Shown: positions 38,500 through 51,413 of the stretch, one piece after another
Layout of the letters: every line of letters begins with the position of its first letter
How positions within the stretch are numbered: position 1 is the first letter of the stretch
DNA from: Desmodesmus armatus
Taxonomy: Eukaryota; Chlorophyta; Chlorophyceae; Sphaeropleales; Scenedesmaceae
Reading direction: 5' to 3'
Length of the DNA stretch: 64,000 nt
NCBI GenBank assembly: GCA_007449985.2
Contig: VIIQ02000791.1
Coordinates: 1-64,000, forward strand
The notes under the pieces: model-generated
Told to the model about the DNA's origin: nothing
Seen by the model: only the letters and a program-made list of their open reading frames with translations
Database searches by the model: none
Program-made: the position numbers and the translations under genes

Positions 38500-41400
38500 G
38501 TAGAGCAGTCGTGGTGATGCTGCCAGCAGTGCCTCATGCAGGGGGTGGTCATGGGTGTGGCGCTGTGCAGCAGCCCATACAGCCACAGACCCCCCAGGCC
38601 TGCCAGCAGCCTTGAGGCCCCTCGTGTGTCACCCAGGAAGGAGGAGTAGGACAGCAGCTGCAGGGGCAGGCAGTGGAGGGAGGGATCAGCAGGGGCCGCC
38701 AGGGGCCCTCAGGGGCAAGGGTTAAGGGTTTAGAAAGGTGGGGGGGGGGGGGCGGAGGGGATCAAGTGTGTTTGTCAGCAGCTGCTGGCTTGGCGTGTGT
38801 GTGGGCAGCACACTGTGTCACACTGACTTTGCATTGCGAGGGCATGTAGACTGGTGTCGCTCGACAACAAAACAAGAGGCTGGAGCTATGCACCTGGTGG
38901 CTCGTATGTGTCTCAGCCACCTTGTACCTACCTGGCCGGCATCCCTCCTCATCTGTGTGACCATGGAGGCTGCCAGCGGCCCTAGCTGGATGCGGTCAGC
39001 CTGGCAGCAGGGGGACACAGCAGCAGCAGCAGCAGCAGCAACCGTCAGGCTGAGCAGCAGCAACAGCAGCACCAGCGGCATCAGTCGTTGGTTATGAACA
39101 CTGCACGCAAGTTTGGGCCCTTATGATGGCTGCAGCTTTGCCTTTCTAGCCAACTATGTGCGGGTGTACGTACGTACAAGCCGGCAAACTGGCCACCAGA
39201 CTGCAAGCATCGCTGCTGCTGTCTGCTCTCAGCAATGTTTGTGACCCTGCACAAAAGCACCCCCCCCCCCCCCCCCCCCTTCCCCAATCCCGTGTAACCG
39301 TCTCACCACAAAGGGCCTCATGCCCTCCTCCCCTGCAGCATCCCACATGGCCTGCAGCGAGGCACCCATGATGGACAGCACTGCTGTATCCAAAGCGCTG
39401 CCACCCTCACCAACAGCAGCACTCTCTCCTGAAATCCCTGCTGCTGCTGCTGCTTGTTGTGTGGTGCCATCACGTCCAGTCAGCTGATTGTCAGCAGCGG
39501 CGGCAGCGGCAGCTCTGAGAGCTTGGAACTGGTTGCTGTACACGCTCATTGTGCGCTGCATGGCAGTGGTGGCGGTCACTCCAGGACACCAGGGCTGCAG
39601 CAGGGACAACTCCTGCACACAGACACACGGCACACTGGCAGTGAACATGATGCCGCAGTGACCGGTAAGAATTGTGAGATCTACTGCAGCTACAACACAG
39701 GCCAAGTAGGGTCCAAGACTCTGAGAAAACGACAATACCCCCCTATTTTACTCTTGAGTACTATCAGAATGATCCTGAGAACTCTGAATAATCCCTGATT
39801 TTCCTAAGTCCCCAGCCTGCCACTCTGGCATTTTGCCCACTCCCTCCCACTCTGCCCACTCCAAGACACTCTAGCTGAATTTTCCAACTCCCCAGCCTGC
39901 CACTCTGGCATCCTGCCCACTCCCTCCCACTCTGCCCACTCCTAGACACTCCAGCTGATTTTGCCCAAGTCCCCAGCCTGCCACTCTGGCATTCTGCCCA
40001 CTCCCTCCCACTCTGCCCACTCCAAGACACTCTAGCTGAATTCTCCCAAGTCCCCAGCCTGCCACTCTGGCATTCTGCCCACTCCCTCCCACTCTGCCCA
40101 CTCCTAGACACTCCAGCTGATTTTGCCCAAGTCCCCAGCCTGCCACTCTGGCATTCTGCCCACTCCCTCCCACTCTGCCCACTCCAGGACACTCTAGCTC
40201 CAAACTGTCTCTGCTCTCCGGCATGTCCTGCTGTCAATAAATCTGAACCCTAGTACCTGCACCCCCTGCCCCCCCCCCCCCCAAGAAACCCTAAACTGTC
40301 CGTAAGGGCTTCGCCGAGCCAGAAACCCTAATCCAGACACCAAAACCCTAAGCCCTACCCAAAACCCTAATACCCCAGCCCTGCATCCTTTGATGGGGCT
40401 GGCGTGGACGGCTGTGGACCGTGGAGCCCTACGGCTCCACAGTACCCCACAGCCGTCCACTTCAGCCCCATCAAAGAAACCAGCGGGCTGGGGTATCAGG
40501 GTTTTGGGTAGGGCTTAGGGTTTTGGTGTCTGGATTAGGGTTTCTGGCTTGACTTCGCTTGCTGGTTTGTCTGCAACAACACTCGGCTCGCACTGAAGGA
40601 TGAGCTACTGGGCGGCTGGTGGACTGCTAGAATGGCCCAGAGTGGGGGGAGTGGCCCAGAGTGGGCAGATGCAGGGGGGTAGGGGGGTGTCTGGTGGACT
40701 TGGCAAAATTTTGCCTTGGTTTGGGCTTGAACGGCTCAGAATTCTGGCCAATTCTGGGCCAAAGTCTGGCCCTGTACTCCGTGCATATTCTGGGTACTAT
40801 CCTGGAGTAATCTAAGGGGGGGTTGTCCTCTTCTTAAGACTCTGTATTCATGGCTGCAAGCCTGGACAAGCGTTGTACCAGGCACAGACACCCTCCATAC
40901 ACAAACACCCAGCCCCCTTCCTGAACACTACACTATGTACCACTGACGGTCAGTGACACTTCCCCTGTCGCGACCGATCCAATGCAGGCAAGCACCTATC
41001 TGGCAGTAGGCTCAACAGTCACGACACCCCTTCACCCAGTCCCCCCCCCCCACCTGACAGAGCCACCCCCCGCACCTGTTTTGTGGTTGCCCCCACCTCC
41101 AGTGCCTCTGTCAGTCCCGCTGTGAGTCTGCCCAGGTGCCGCAGCAGCGCACAGAAACCAGCAAGGCTGAGGGCGGACCTGCAGGCAGGGGAGGCACAGA
41201 CAGGCCAACAGACAGGATGTGCTTGCGGTACACGAGTGTTGAGCAGGCCTGTCCGGCTGACACGCCTGCTTGACAGCTCGGGCGGCGTGTATGCAGTGGC
41301 ACTGCATACACGGACTGATCTCTAGATGGTGCATCCGTGATAGCAAGCCTGGCCTGCTGCCCAGCACCTCCCGGGCAGGGAGGGGGGTGAGTGGAAGCAG

Positions 41401-43009
41401 TTGGGAAACGCTGAGTAATTGCAGCAAGCCCCAGTGACAACACCATTGCACAACACACAATTCAGCCAGGGTGCAAACACAGCATCTTCCAGGAGCTTGA
41501 AGCCCAAGTGCATCCACATCACCCCCCCCCCCACACACACACACACCACCACCACCATCAGCCTGCAAACTGTGTACATCATGCTCTGTGCGACTGATCA
41601 ACCTCGGCAGCCGCTGCACCTGGCCTACACCGCAACATTCCGTCAGGCACATGTCACCCCTCACCTGTTTGCTGCACTGTCCCCCACTGGCAGCAGTCTG
41701 TCCACCATGGGCACCACCCTGCTGCTGTAGCAGGGCACATAGCCACACACACCCCTCAATACAGACAGGGACTCAGGCGCCACACCTGCAGGCCAGCACA
41801 GCAACGAGTAACAGTTGGTTGCGCTTTGAAGGCGTGCAACAGGACATGCTGTTGAATGGGGGAGTGCGTTGGTGCAGCTGTTCTAGTCATGGTGTGGTGC
41901 TGTGTGCACGGACGTGTGAGGGGTATCTACTGGATGATGACAAGGCATGGGTGCATAGACATGTGGGTGGCACCCACGACAGTGCATGCTCTGTTTACAA
42001 ATACAACTTTCCTGCACATATGACACCCCCCCCCACCAATTCCCCTGCCCCTGTCTCTGACTCTTGCCCCCCCCCCCCCTCTCCCCACTTCTTTCCCCCC
42101 GGCTCACCCCCCAGGTATTCCCCCAGCTGCTGTGCGTATGTGTTGCTCATGTGTTCCAGCAGGTCCCTGTTGTCAGGTGCGGGGTCTGTGAAGGTGAACA
42201 TGTAGGAGGTGAGGGAGCCACCACCTGAGCCGGGGAAGCGCTCCCACCAGTACTGCTGGCAGCTGGACCTGGCAGGGTGTTGATGGGAGGGGGGGGGGGG
42301 GTGAAACAGAAATGGAGGGAGGCGGAGGTAGGGGTTGGTCAGAGCCACAGAGGGCATGTGGAAAGGGTCTGGGGGAGCGAGAGGCACACACAAAGAGTGC
42401 AAGGGGTGCAATGCTGTGAGAGTGGAGGTGCAGACTGGGCGACTGAAGCTGCCAATACATGACAGCCACCACTTTGAAACCACCAATTGCTTGTCAAGCG
42501 ACCACAATGTACCACATTGAATGCCTGCAAAGCTTTGCGAGTGCCACTGGCAAAACCACAAGCAACAGGTCTTAAGACGGCAGCTGTTGATGTTGCTGAC
42601 CTACTTCATCTGTCTCCAACTTACCACCCTGAGCTACAGTGCCCACAGCATAAATGCATCCAGCCACTCACTTGTCAATGGGCTCCTCCCCCACAGCATA
42701 TCAGAGGCTGCTGCAGCAGCGGGCGTTGCACCAGTTGCTGCTGCTGCTGCTGTTGGCATCTCGACACAGCTTCCCACCAGCAGCATTGCTGCCTCAGGTG
42801 CTGCTGCCCCCCTGGCCTGAGCTGACAGGGGGCTGAAGCTGCCCAGGGCATCAACCACAACAGCAGCAGACACAACCATTGACGAGGGGTCTGCTGCTGC
42901 TGCTGCTGCTGTAGGGATGCTGGTGTTGCTACTGGTGGGTGCTGCTGCATTGGCTTCAAAGGCGGCCTGCCTGCCTCCAGCCCCACCAGCTCCCTCTGCT
43001 GCAACTACA

Positions 43010-43076
<67 letters not shown>

Positions 43077-44185
43077 GACTGTGCTGCTGCTGGCTGAGCT
43101 GCAGGTGTGCACAGTCATCATACACATGCAGGTGTTGGAAGGCCGTGTGCTCCAGCAGCACCCCACCCACCTCAACAAAACGCCTGGTCAAGGTATCACA
43201 AGGAGCAGGCATGTGGAAGATTGCAAAAGGTGAGTGTCAAAAGGGATCATTGAGACTTTGACTTGCCAAGCGGCCAGGGTTTCCCTTATAAGATGCAGGG
43301 CCATGTGCTTGATCAGAATGATCAAATGTCAACGGAGGCGCACCTCATTGTATGGCTCAATGCACCCTACCATGCCCTTCCGCACCACACACATGCCAGG
43401 ATGGCATGTGTCCCTCTGCTGCTGCTGCTGCTGTTGCTCCTGCAGCTGCCAATCGCCACACACCAGTCGTCTCGTTGTGCCACCAGCGTTAGACCCCCCC
43501 CTCCACCCCACCCCCGCTTGACAGCGCACCTCTTCACAATGTCCAGTAGCAGCTTGGGGCTGACCCCCGCATCCATCACCCCTGTCAGGCTCAGCTCGGC
43601 CAGGCCCTCCACCCCCACACGCACAGCAGGGATGTGGGTCACTACCACCTGGCACACCTCAGCCTCACGCAACACACCCAGCTCCACAAGGACCTGTGTC
43701 ACAGGCAGAGGCAGCACGAGCACCATGGGCAGTTGTCCTGTGATGAAAGCCTGCATCATCACCTGCACTGCTGAACTCACATTGCAAAGCTGTGTTGTAT
43801 CTTGTTGAACAGTAACAGTATCTTGTTGCAGCAGATTGTGCGGCAGCACAAGGCAAGAGTTGCCGCATCTGTCTATGTTGAGGGTTACGATTCCATAATG
43901 TCCACAGGGCTATTACAGGGTTCGCACCTGCAGGTCTGCCTGGGTGCAGTTCCATTCCTGGTCACGGCCCACCAGCACGCCACGCTCAACAACTGCAACA
44001 CGCAGCCCTTGCTGCTGCCGCTGCTGCTGCCGCTGCTGCTGCCGCTGCTGCTGCCGGTGCTTTTTTGTTGCAGCGCCGCTGCTGCTGCCAGTGGTTGTGT
44101 CATGCTGGGCCAGCAGCGCTGTTGCCAGCAGTATACCCAGTGTACCGCCCAGCACTACCACGTCATATTGAGCACTCGTAACTCC
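38500..44185 (-). CDS. FAD-dependent oxidoreductase, lycopene-cyclase-like (plant/cyanobacterial family)
   Basis: The first recognised exon, 44185-43928, opens the Rossmann fold: YDVVVLGGTLGILLATALLA, then after a Gln/Arg repeat LRVAVVERGVLVGRDQEWN. Exon 43693-43530 reads VLVELGVLREAEVCQ and GLAELSLTGVMDAGVSP. Exon from 43183 to about 42672 reads RRFVEVGGVLLEHTAFQHL, a long Ser/Ala insert, then VVVDALGSFSPLSAQARG and LLVGSCVEM. Exon about 42269-42107 reads YWWERFPGSGGG, SYMFTFTD. About 41735-41660 reads VPMVDRLLPVGDSAA. About 41168-41080 reads LAGFCALLRHLGRLTAGL. About 39615-39310 reads LQPWCPGVTATTAMQRTMSV, and later exons lie to about 38500. This is the plant family sometimes labelled lycopene beta/epsilon cyclase-like; the substrate is unknown. 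The upstream start (plastid transit peptide expected) and some exons are unresolved. One intron carries the 39.7-40.85 kb foldback element. Confidence 0.75.
38715..38760 (+). repeat. Telomere-like scrap plus G-run in intron
   Basis: gggttaagggtttagaaagg is followed by a run of about 12 G, within an intron of the FAD oxidoreductase gene. Confidence 0.6.
39808..40200. repeat. 81-bp tandem repeat, about 5 copies
   Basis: ccccagcctgccactctggc recurs at about 39812, 39891, 39972, 40053 and 40134. Each is followed by attctgcccactccctccca-type sequence and a ctaga/ccaga-containing spacer. The 81-bp unit is a multiple of three, which creates an artefactual minus-strand frame. Confidence 0.93.
40300..40560. 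repeat. Long palindrome containing telomere-like repeats
   Basis: The left arm, about 40305-40411 (agaaaccctaatcc, caccaaaaccctaagcccta, cccaaaaccctaataccc, ccatcctttgatggggct-like end), is mirrored by the right arm, about 40451-40553 (agccccatcaaag, ggggtatcagggttttgggt, agggcttagggttttggtgt, ggattagggtttct). The spacer ccgtggagccctacggctcc is itself palindromic. Each arm holds four CCCTAA/TTAGGG-type units. A strong hairpin or cruciform is expected. Confidence 0.88.
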
Positions 44186-45520
44186 CTGCAGGCGGCAGGC
44201 ACAGTACATAGACATGGGGTGTTTGCAAGGTGCATGCGTGTGAATATTTTGCGAGTGGAGCAGATTCGCTGTGTCAGTTCATGCGGCAAGACGCCAAGTT
44301 AGTTGCATCCATCGTACATGCTTGTGAGCTTCGTGCACAGGAGCACCCCACTGATGGGGTGCTCTTTGGCGACCCTCTCAGTGAAGCAAGGAGACGAAAT
44401 TTGTTGATTGCGAGGACGGCTTGTCAGATGTTCTTATTCATGCTTTTGACGCTGTTCTGGAGGTGCCTGGTTTCTTTCCTGGTCCCCCATGAGCCTCTGG
44501 CTCCCTTGTGGGTTGCTCAGCTTTTGCTGAGCCAATTACTGTGACTGTAACTGTCACTGTATATTTGTGGTGGGTCTTATGCAAGCACAGAAACACTCTG
44601 CTGATGTTATTGCTGATGGTGGGGTGTGCTGCTAGCCTTGCTGCACAAAGCAAGCTGTGATGTGCAGCGTGCCGGCTTGCCGCACGCTAACGGCTCCGTC
44701 ACAGTGACTGTCAAAGTCACTAAGTTGTACAGCTTTGCTCTGACCGACCTGCCTGACACATTTGAAGAGTGTCACTCACAGCAGGGGCGTGTCCTTGGTG
44801 TTGTGTGGCCACCTGAGGGGGCTGTGACGGGCCCTGAGTGCACAGCTTGCGCCATGCTGTGCTGGCCCGCTGCAGCACCTGAAGGTCTGCTGCAGGCAGC
44901 CTCAGGCCAGCAGATTGCTACAGCATGGGTGAGAGCACACAGTGTTGAAATGTTGCAGACGGTTTCGCTGTGACCCAATTCACAGAGCGCCTGATTGGCA
45001 ACATATGCTGCATGTGCACAGTACAGCACTTGTGTTGCTGCAGGAAAAGTGCTGTGTCTGCAACAGGATGGCACAGAGCCAAATACCACGGAAATCATCA
45101 TACCTGTTTCAGTGCTTCTACAGCGTCAGCGGCCCTGCAGCGTGTTCTGATCTGTCGTGCGACTGTTCCGGAACATTGAGATCTGCCCCGCTTGTGCAGG
45201 CAAACCGACCCTGCCTTTGAGAAGCTAAAGCTGAATGCTGACATGTGGCAGACTTTTCAAGACGCCGACACTCCCAATGTGAGCTTGCATGCAGCAGGCG
45301 AGCGTCGATTCACTTGTTTTGGATCAACCTTGGAGATTGCTTGGATGCTATATGCGATGACCAGGGACAACCCGGCGTACAAGAACGACCATATGATCTC
45401 AGTGCATGATGTATCCGGGCTCCAGCCCCGCAAGAGTCCAACTGCCGCTTTTAAACTGCAACTGCCAGGCTGGCAAAGAGACCCACAAGTACCGTAACGG
45501 AGCTCGGCTGCTGAGAACTC
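44186..45520 (+). pseudogene. Possible decayed element on plus strand
   Basis: Several protein-like plus-strand stretches lie close together but in different frames. Examples are FMRQDAKLVASIVHACELRA (about 44275-44335), HPTDGVLFGDPLSEARRRN, VTQFTERLIGNICCMC (about 44974), ICPACAGKP (about 45180-45206), and FEKLKLNADMWQTFQDAD then TLEIAWMLYAMTRDNPAY (about 45217-45390). The CPACAG string before such a block recalls the cysteine segment near KDZ-type transposase cores, but this is a weak resemblance. It could also be a multi-exon gene whose borders I could not resolve. Confidence 0.3.
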
Positions 45521-48500
45521 AGCTTTCGTACAAGGACCTTTCCAATTGCACAGTCACAGAAGACACCCAGCACAAATCTTCCCACAGGCACAGCCACCAC
45601 ACACGTCACCTGCAGCCCCAGGCACTGCTGCTATTCCTGCTGTACAGCAGCATGATGTACCCTGTTGATCGCCGCACAAGAGGGAACAGCAGCTCACCCA
45701 CATCGCTTTGTGAAAACTCCTGCGCTGCCCGCAGCAACACTGGCCCCTGCTGCTGCATCCCATGCCGGCTGCATGTCAGCCCTTGCACAGCAACTGCAGC
45801 AGGTATACTGTCAACCGCCACCACGCTCGCCAACTGAAGTCAATGGGGTACCTTGTGTTTCTGCGACCTGCGCCGAGGTCAGATTGATGGCGGACACTTC
45901 ACCAATGCGTAAGGGGTCGATCTTGCATGTGACTACATCTGTAATGTGTACTTTCTGTGAAACATAAAGATTGCACCACCATGGACACTGCACATGTTAC
46001 AGAGCCAGCATCACTGATGTTGCATCTGCCGACAGTCGGCCAGTACCCGGCACTGATGAGCAGTTGCGATGAAAAAGGCGCAAGCCACACCCCAACCCGT
46101 AGTGAGCTCACATGCGGGTAAGCTACCGACGAGCCGTGAGCATCAACGCATTGCAGGCCAGCTGCTGAAGTTCCGTGAGCAGACGCCATAAGTGGAAGAC
46201 GACAGCTGTGTGCACAAACAGCAAAACAGAACGCAGTATCCTGAAAAACGAGCAAACAACACACTTGACACGGCAAAGGCGGCATGCCCCCATGAAAGCA
46301 CTGCCATTGAAAAGCACACCATGGGTACATGCCAGCAGGCCACAGACTCTGGGTCCGACCTGTTGCACAAGCCACACCCTGGTTCACTGAACTCGAAGCT
46401 GCTGCCAATGCTTGTGGACCTGGGGCAAGTGCTCCCCCCTGCGCATGCACGCATGCACAGGCGCCAGCACACATGTGCAGAAGACCGCACTGTAATGATG
46501 TGTGCAAAACATCACAGGACGCTTTGCAAGCAGTTGTGACTCCACAGCACATCATTCATGCTGACAGCGTACACTGTACAGCGGCAGCAACAGCAGCAGC
46601 TATGTAGGTGCAGGTGCGTCAGCAACAACAGCATATGCAGCAACAAAACTAAAGCACATGGCATGAAACACACGCCCTCACCGGGCGCCAACACAGCACT
46701 GGGCAGCAATACAGCCTGAAATGTGGCTTACCAAAACTATCTGAAATGTGCCACTGATAACATGTCACAAATAAGCTCTAGTAGGTTGCAAGGGAGAGTA
46801 GTGTGGGCAGAATGAAAAGCTGACAGAAGCCTTGCCACACGACGCAGTTCCACACGAGACCCGAAACCACCTGCTGCTGCAGCGTTGGTAGACTGACCAC
46901 ACCACAAGCATGCAAGCTTGGGTCACAAAGCTGCCCAGGGCTGAACCACTCTGACATGCCCTTTGGCCCAAGTAGGTCACATCATGGTGTGGAACAGCGG
47001 CGGTGCTGCCACTCGGCACAGTGCTCAAGCTCGCATGCATCATGCATACTTCAACCGTTACCCCGGCAGAACACCAATAGCGTAGCTGACAGGACATAAC
47101 AGGGGAGTGTGCAAGGCTGGACTGCTGGGTGTGCTGCAGCGTGAACCACACAAGTGGGTGCCTACGAACATGTGCAGGTGGCCAGCACCCCAACAACACC
47201 ACCATCACCCACAGAAACACCTCATAGCATGCATCAGCAGGCTGCCACACCACTTCCATGCCCGCTTCAGCAGAGTGGTATTCGTGAGCCAACAGGGGTG
47301 CCGTCACCGTCCGGTCGGCCTGTCGACCAACCGAAGGACACATATCTGCCTCAGGAGAGGCCCGGTCCCCCTCTGCCCCAAACATACTATGTAGCACACA
47401 TATACAGGGGTGGGATGTGTTGTGTGTGCCAAACTGGGTCGCGGGGTGTGGAAGGTACTTACACACTGACACAGACAGCGTCACTGCAGGTTGCGTCCTG
47501 TAGCAGTGTCTCATGGTCTGGCTCAGGATCGAAGGCTGCCCCAGCCTCAGACGAACAGGTCCAGCAGACAGCCCCGGCTGAGATGTACCTTAAACCGACA
47601 AACGTTGCACCACACAGACAGCTGGTGATAACAGAATGAGACGCAAGCTGCTTAGCATTGCTCCATCAAACTGAGACACACTCCTAAAAAAGACGCAGGG
47701 ACCTTGCTCAACTACTGTAAGTGTAACTGTAAAACAACACTAGGAAAACACAGGCCCACATGTGTTGCACTAGACCGTACGACACCCTTGCATAAACACA
47801 CCTAAAGCACAACTTGGGTACGCAGCACCACGATGGGGCAGCAACAACAACAGTATCTATGCATGAATTAGACCCCCTTCCACTCCACACTGGGCATCAC
47901 CCTTTGCAAAACCTGGACCTGTACCTCCCCAGGCAGCAGCAGAAGCAACAAAAGAGCGCCAACCGGCAGAGTCACCATTGGCAGCCAACACAAGAGAGCA
48001 GCACAAGGCAATCTGGTACTGCAATACACAGCCAGACGGGCCGCAGGGCCACCAAGAACTCATCAGACAGATAGATGATTGAAGCCTTCAAAAGAGTCCC
48101 AGCATAGGCAGTGCAAAAGGTGCAAAGGTGCAGAGCGGAGGGGGTGGCTGGCGTTCAGCTGAAACATGACCGCCCCCTGACCCAAACCTCGGCAAATTCC
48201 ATTGCATTCTTGCAATTGAAGGATTGCACTGCTCAGCAGCGACTTTAACTGTCTGTATTCAACTCTGCTTGCAAACTGCAAAGAAGTCCAATTTGTGGAA
48301 GCGGCTGTCACACGCCCGCAACACAAAAGGGCACACAGCCTCCATCACCCTCCACCCACAGCAGCACAGCCCATCCAAACTTTGCAGTGGGAGCCATGAT
48401 GTGCAAAAATCGACAAAATACGCATCTACGACACCACCATCTCCCATGTGCATCAGGGCTATGTGATGCAGTCTGGACCCCTTGCCCAGGAGGCCCTAAG

Positions 48501-49880
48501 CATTGCATTACATCCAGGACAGATCGGACGCAGACTGCACACATCCTTACATGTAGTGTGTCGGCCCCAGGCCCCCAATGTTGCTGACACACTCAGGTCT
48601 GCAGCTCTTGGCATCCCACAACTGCAGCAGCAGCTGGTGCAAGCATACTATGTCACCAGCGCTGCCGCGACAGCACGGCACACTGCATGATGCCAGGGCT
48701 GCTGCTGCAGCAACAGATGGCCTGACCGTAAACCCCTGAGTACTTCCAACCAAAAGCAATATTGACCTCGGCAGGTTGTAGTAACTAGAAAGCAACTGGA
48801 CCAGCCGGGCAACACGGAATTCCAAGGGTGACTGCATCACGAGACACCCCGGCTTCAAGCAAAGCTCCCCCAAGGCCTGCAAGTCACATACAGCCAGCTG
48901 TACACTGCCACTGCCGTGGCCACTGGTACCTGGAATGCATATTGGGAAAGTCGTGCTAAGGCATGGCGCGGCATCCTGCAAATAAGGCCCCTCAAACCAA
49001 GACGCCGACACAACCATAGAAGCCCTTGCAAACCAAGACCTCCACCATCACTGACAAAAAGACAATCAAAACACCCATGCACAAGCATCTGTATTGCGAG
49101 GCGCCACCTGCAACCAGGGGGGCGAAGAAGCCACACTCAAAGCCAAATGCAAGCCCACGCTGCCACGCTGCAAAGACAAGATCCATACACAGAATGCCCA
49201 GAGACCACACAAAGGTGCAGGGCCTGGGTGGGCCACACAGCCCCTCTGCAAAGCAGTGCCAAAGGGGCACCAGAGGGGCCTACAGGGGCTTCAGGAGGGA
49301 CAGATCTTCACACTCACAACCACAGCTGCCAACCTCAAGAGGGGACAGATGCCACTGATAACGCCCGTGAAACCAGATACGATACTGCACAGCTGCACAC
49401 ATGCACAGTGTGCAGCAGCACATTGCGACAACATCCGTGGGGCAGGGAAGGGGAACAGCAGGTGGGGCTACATGCGCGAACGACAGGGCTGACTGATCAG
49501 CCCACAACACCCTCACGAAGTAGGGCTCACAGTAAATGTATTAGCTGCAGACCCGCCATCCCTGCCTGGCCGGTCATGAGCTATCCTTGATTGAATCAAC
49601 ACAGCCTAGCAATACGAAGCGCAAGACTGCCTCAGTTTGAATCAGTGTACAAGCTGCACCACGTAGGGCCCTGATGCAGCACACCCCTTCCCTCCCACAC
49701 CTCCCCGCCCTCCTTTCCAAGCATCCACACCACACCCAGAACCCATGCATGTAAGCATTGACAAGCTAGGAAAGACAAGCTCATGGTGAGGACATACCAC
49801 GACCACATTGCACCTGAAAAACCAAAAGCAACAGTGCTGGACAAAAGCCTCCCCAGCACACACGCCCACATACCACAGCT
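45521..49880. other. No confident gene
   Basis: Frames up to about 250 residues exist on both strands (for example minus 46765-47514 and plus 48916-49590). None has a recognised domain, consistent splice joins or clear protein-like composition. Cys/His-rich patches such as CRRPHCNDVC near 46480 and ATFTELEAAANAC-like sequence near 46380 may be element remnants. I see no RNA gene here. Confidence 0.35.
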
Positions 49881-49991
49881 GCAGAAAGTCATGACCATTG
49901 CGGAGCTATCCAACAGCATGAACGAAAAAAATTCGATACCGCAGCCTGCGCCCTCAACACCAGCAGCCGCGGCACCCCTGCCAGTAGCCCC

Positions 49992-51374
49992 TCATCCCGC
50001 CATGTGTCCCCCTCCGTTGCCCGCAGGCGTTGGTGTGCCGATCATGCTCTCCACTGAGAGGGGGTCCAGCCCCGGCAGAACCTCGAGGTCGAGCATGGTG
50101 GCATCCAGCCCTCCCCTGGAGTGCAGCTGCTGCTGGATGGGGTCCCCACCAGCAAGCAGTGAGTCCACCGCTGCAGCAGCAAGCTGAGAGCCTGACGGCA
50201 CAGCGGCAACAGCAGCAGCAGCAGGCGGCGGCTGGGGAGGGGTGCCAGCCGTCGTGGCACCACCTGTGGAGCCTCCCTCGCCTGGAGACAGCACGCCACT
50301 CAACTGCTGCTGCTGCTGCTGCAGGGGCTGCAGATGGCCTGGCATCAGCATTGCTGCCTGCTGTTGCTGTTGCTGCTGAAGCATAGCAGCTTGCTGCTGC
50401 TGTTGCTGCATAGCCGCCTGCTGGTGCTGCTGCTGGATAGCAACCTGCTGCTGCTGAATAGCCGCCTGCTGCTGCTGGTGCATCATGGCATGCAGTGAGT
50501 TGCTGCTTTCAACTGCCTGCATGCCCATCCCATCCCCTGATACCGAATCTGGCCCAGCCATTGACCCAGCCCCTTGGAAACCACCGGCTGCTGCCATGGC
50601 AGAGCCTGCAGACACCTCCAACGCTGGAGCCTGGCTGCTGCTGTTCACAGACTGGGTAACAGACAGCGAGCGCTGCATCACTAACCCCCCCTGCGCCTGC
50701 AGCTGCTGCTGGTCACCCATCATGACGCCGCTACCAGCAGCAGCAGCGACGCCAGGCTGAACTACGAAGCTACCCTCACGCGGCACTGCAGCAACACCGG
50801 GAGGCAGCGGCGGCAGCCCAGCAGCAGCGCCCTGCTGCTGTTGCTGCTGCATCACCAGAGGCGGTGTGTTCTGCTGCTGCTGCTGCATGGGGTCCCCCTG
50901 CATGTGACCCTGCACTGACATCACGACCGAGGACTGTGCTGCTTTTGCTGCTGCTGCGTCCGCCTGCATTGCAGCACTGAACGCCACCGCCTGCTGCTGC
51001 TGCTGAATGTTGGCTGCCTGTACAGCCGCCATAGAGGCAGCAGCATGCTCGGCCTGCAGCTGAGCAGCAGCATGTGCGTGCATGTTGGCCGCCTGCTGCG
51101 CCGCAGCGGCAGCAGCAGCAGCCTGCTGCATCTGCTGCTCCACTGCCTGCTGCTGGTAGCTGGCCACCGCTGCTGCTGCTGTGGCAGCCTCTAGCTTAGC
51201 CACCTGCTGTGCCGCTGTTGCTGCTGCAACTGCTGCTTCCCTTTGCACCACACCCTGGTGGGGCCCCGACATTGCTGGTGCTGCTGCACCGGCCCCCATG
51301 CTGCCTGCTGGTTGGCCCCCTGACAGTGCAGAAACCGTGGGCACTGCAGGCTGTAGCACAGGAATCCCCGGTAC

Positions 51375-51413
<39 letters not shown>

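Larger units (their letters stand above)
39715..40845. mobile_element. Foldback / TIR-type non-autonomous element in an intron
   Basis: The ends are imperfect inverted repeats. The left reads agactctgagaaaacgacaa, then taccccccta and tactcttgagtactatc. The reverse complement of the right end reads agagtcttaagaagaggaca, then acccccccttag and tactccaggatagtacc. Inside are an 81-bp tandem repeat (39808-40200) and a long palindrome with telomere-like repeats (about 40300-40560). No transposase frame exists. It looks like a non-autonomous foldback DNA element; exact ends and target duplication were not fixed. Confidence 0.6.

Noticed and set aside
39764..40237. 157-residue Gly/Ser/Trp-rich minus-strand repeat protein
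   Set aside because: The unit of the underlying tandem repeat is 81 bp, a multiple of three, which automatically yields an open repetitive frame; it lies inside a foldback element in an intron.
40300..40560. Interstitial telomere or chromosome-fusion scar
   Set aside because: Telomere-like units are separated by unique bases and arranged as two mirrored arms inside an element with its own inverted ends, so a palindrome within a mobile element explains it better.
46765..47514. 249-residue minus-strand frame
   Set aside because: Composition is not protein-like, no domain is seen and no consistent splice partners exist; could not be supported as a gene.
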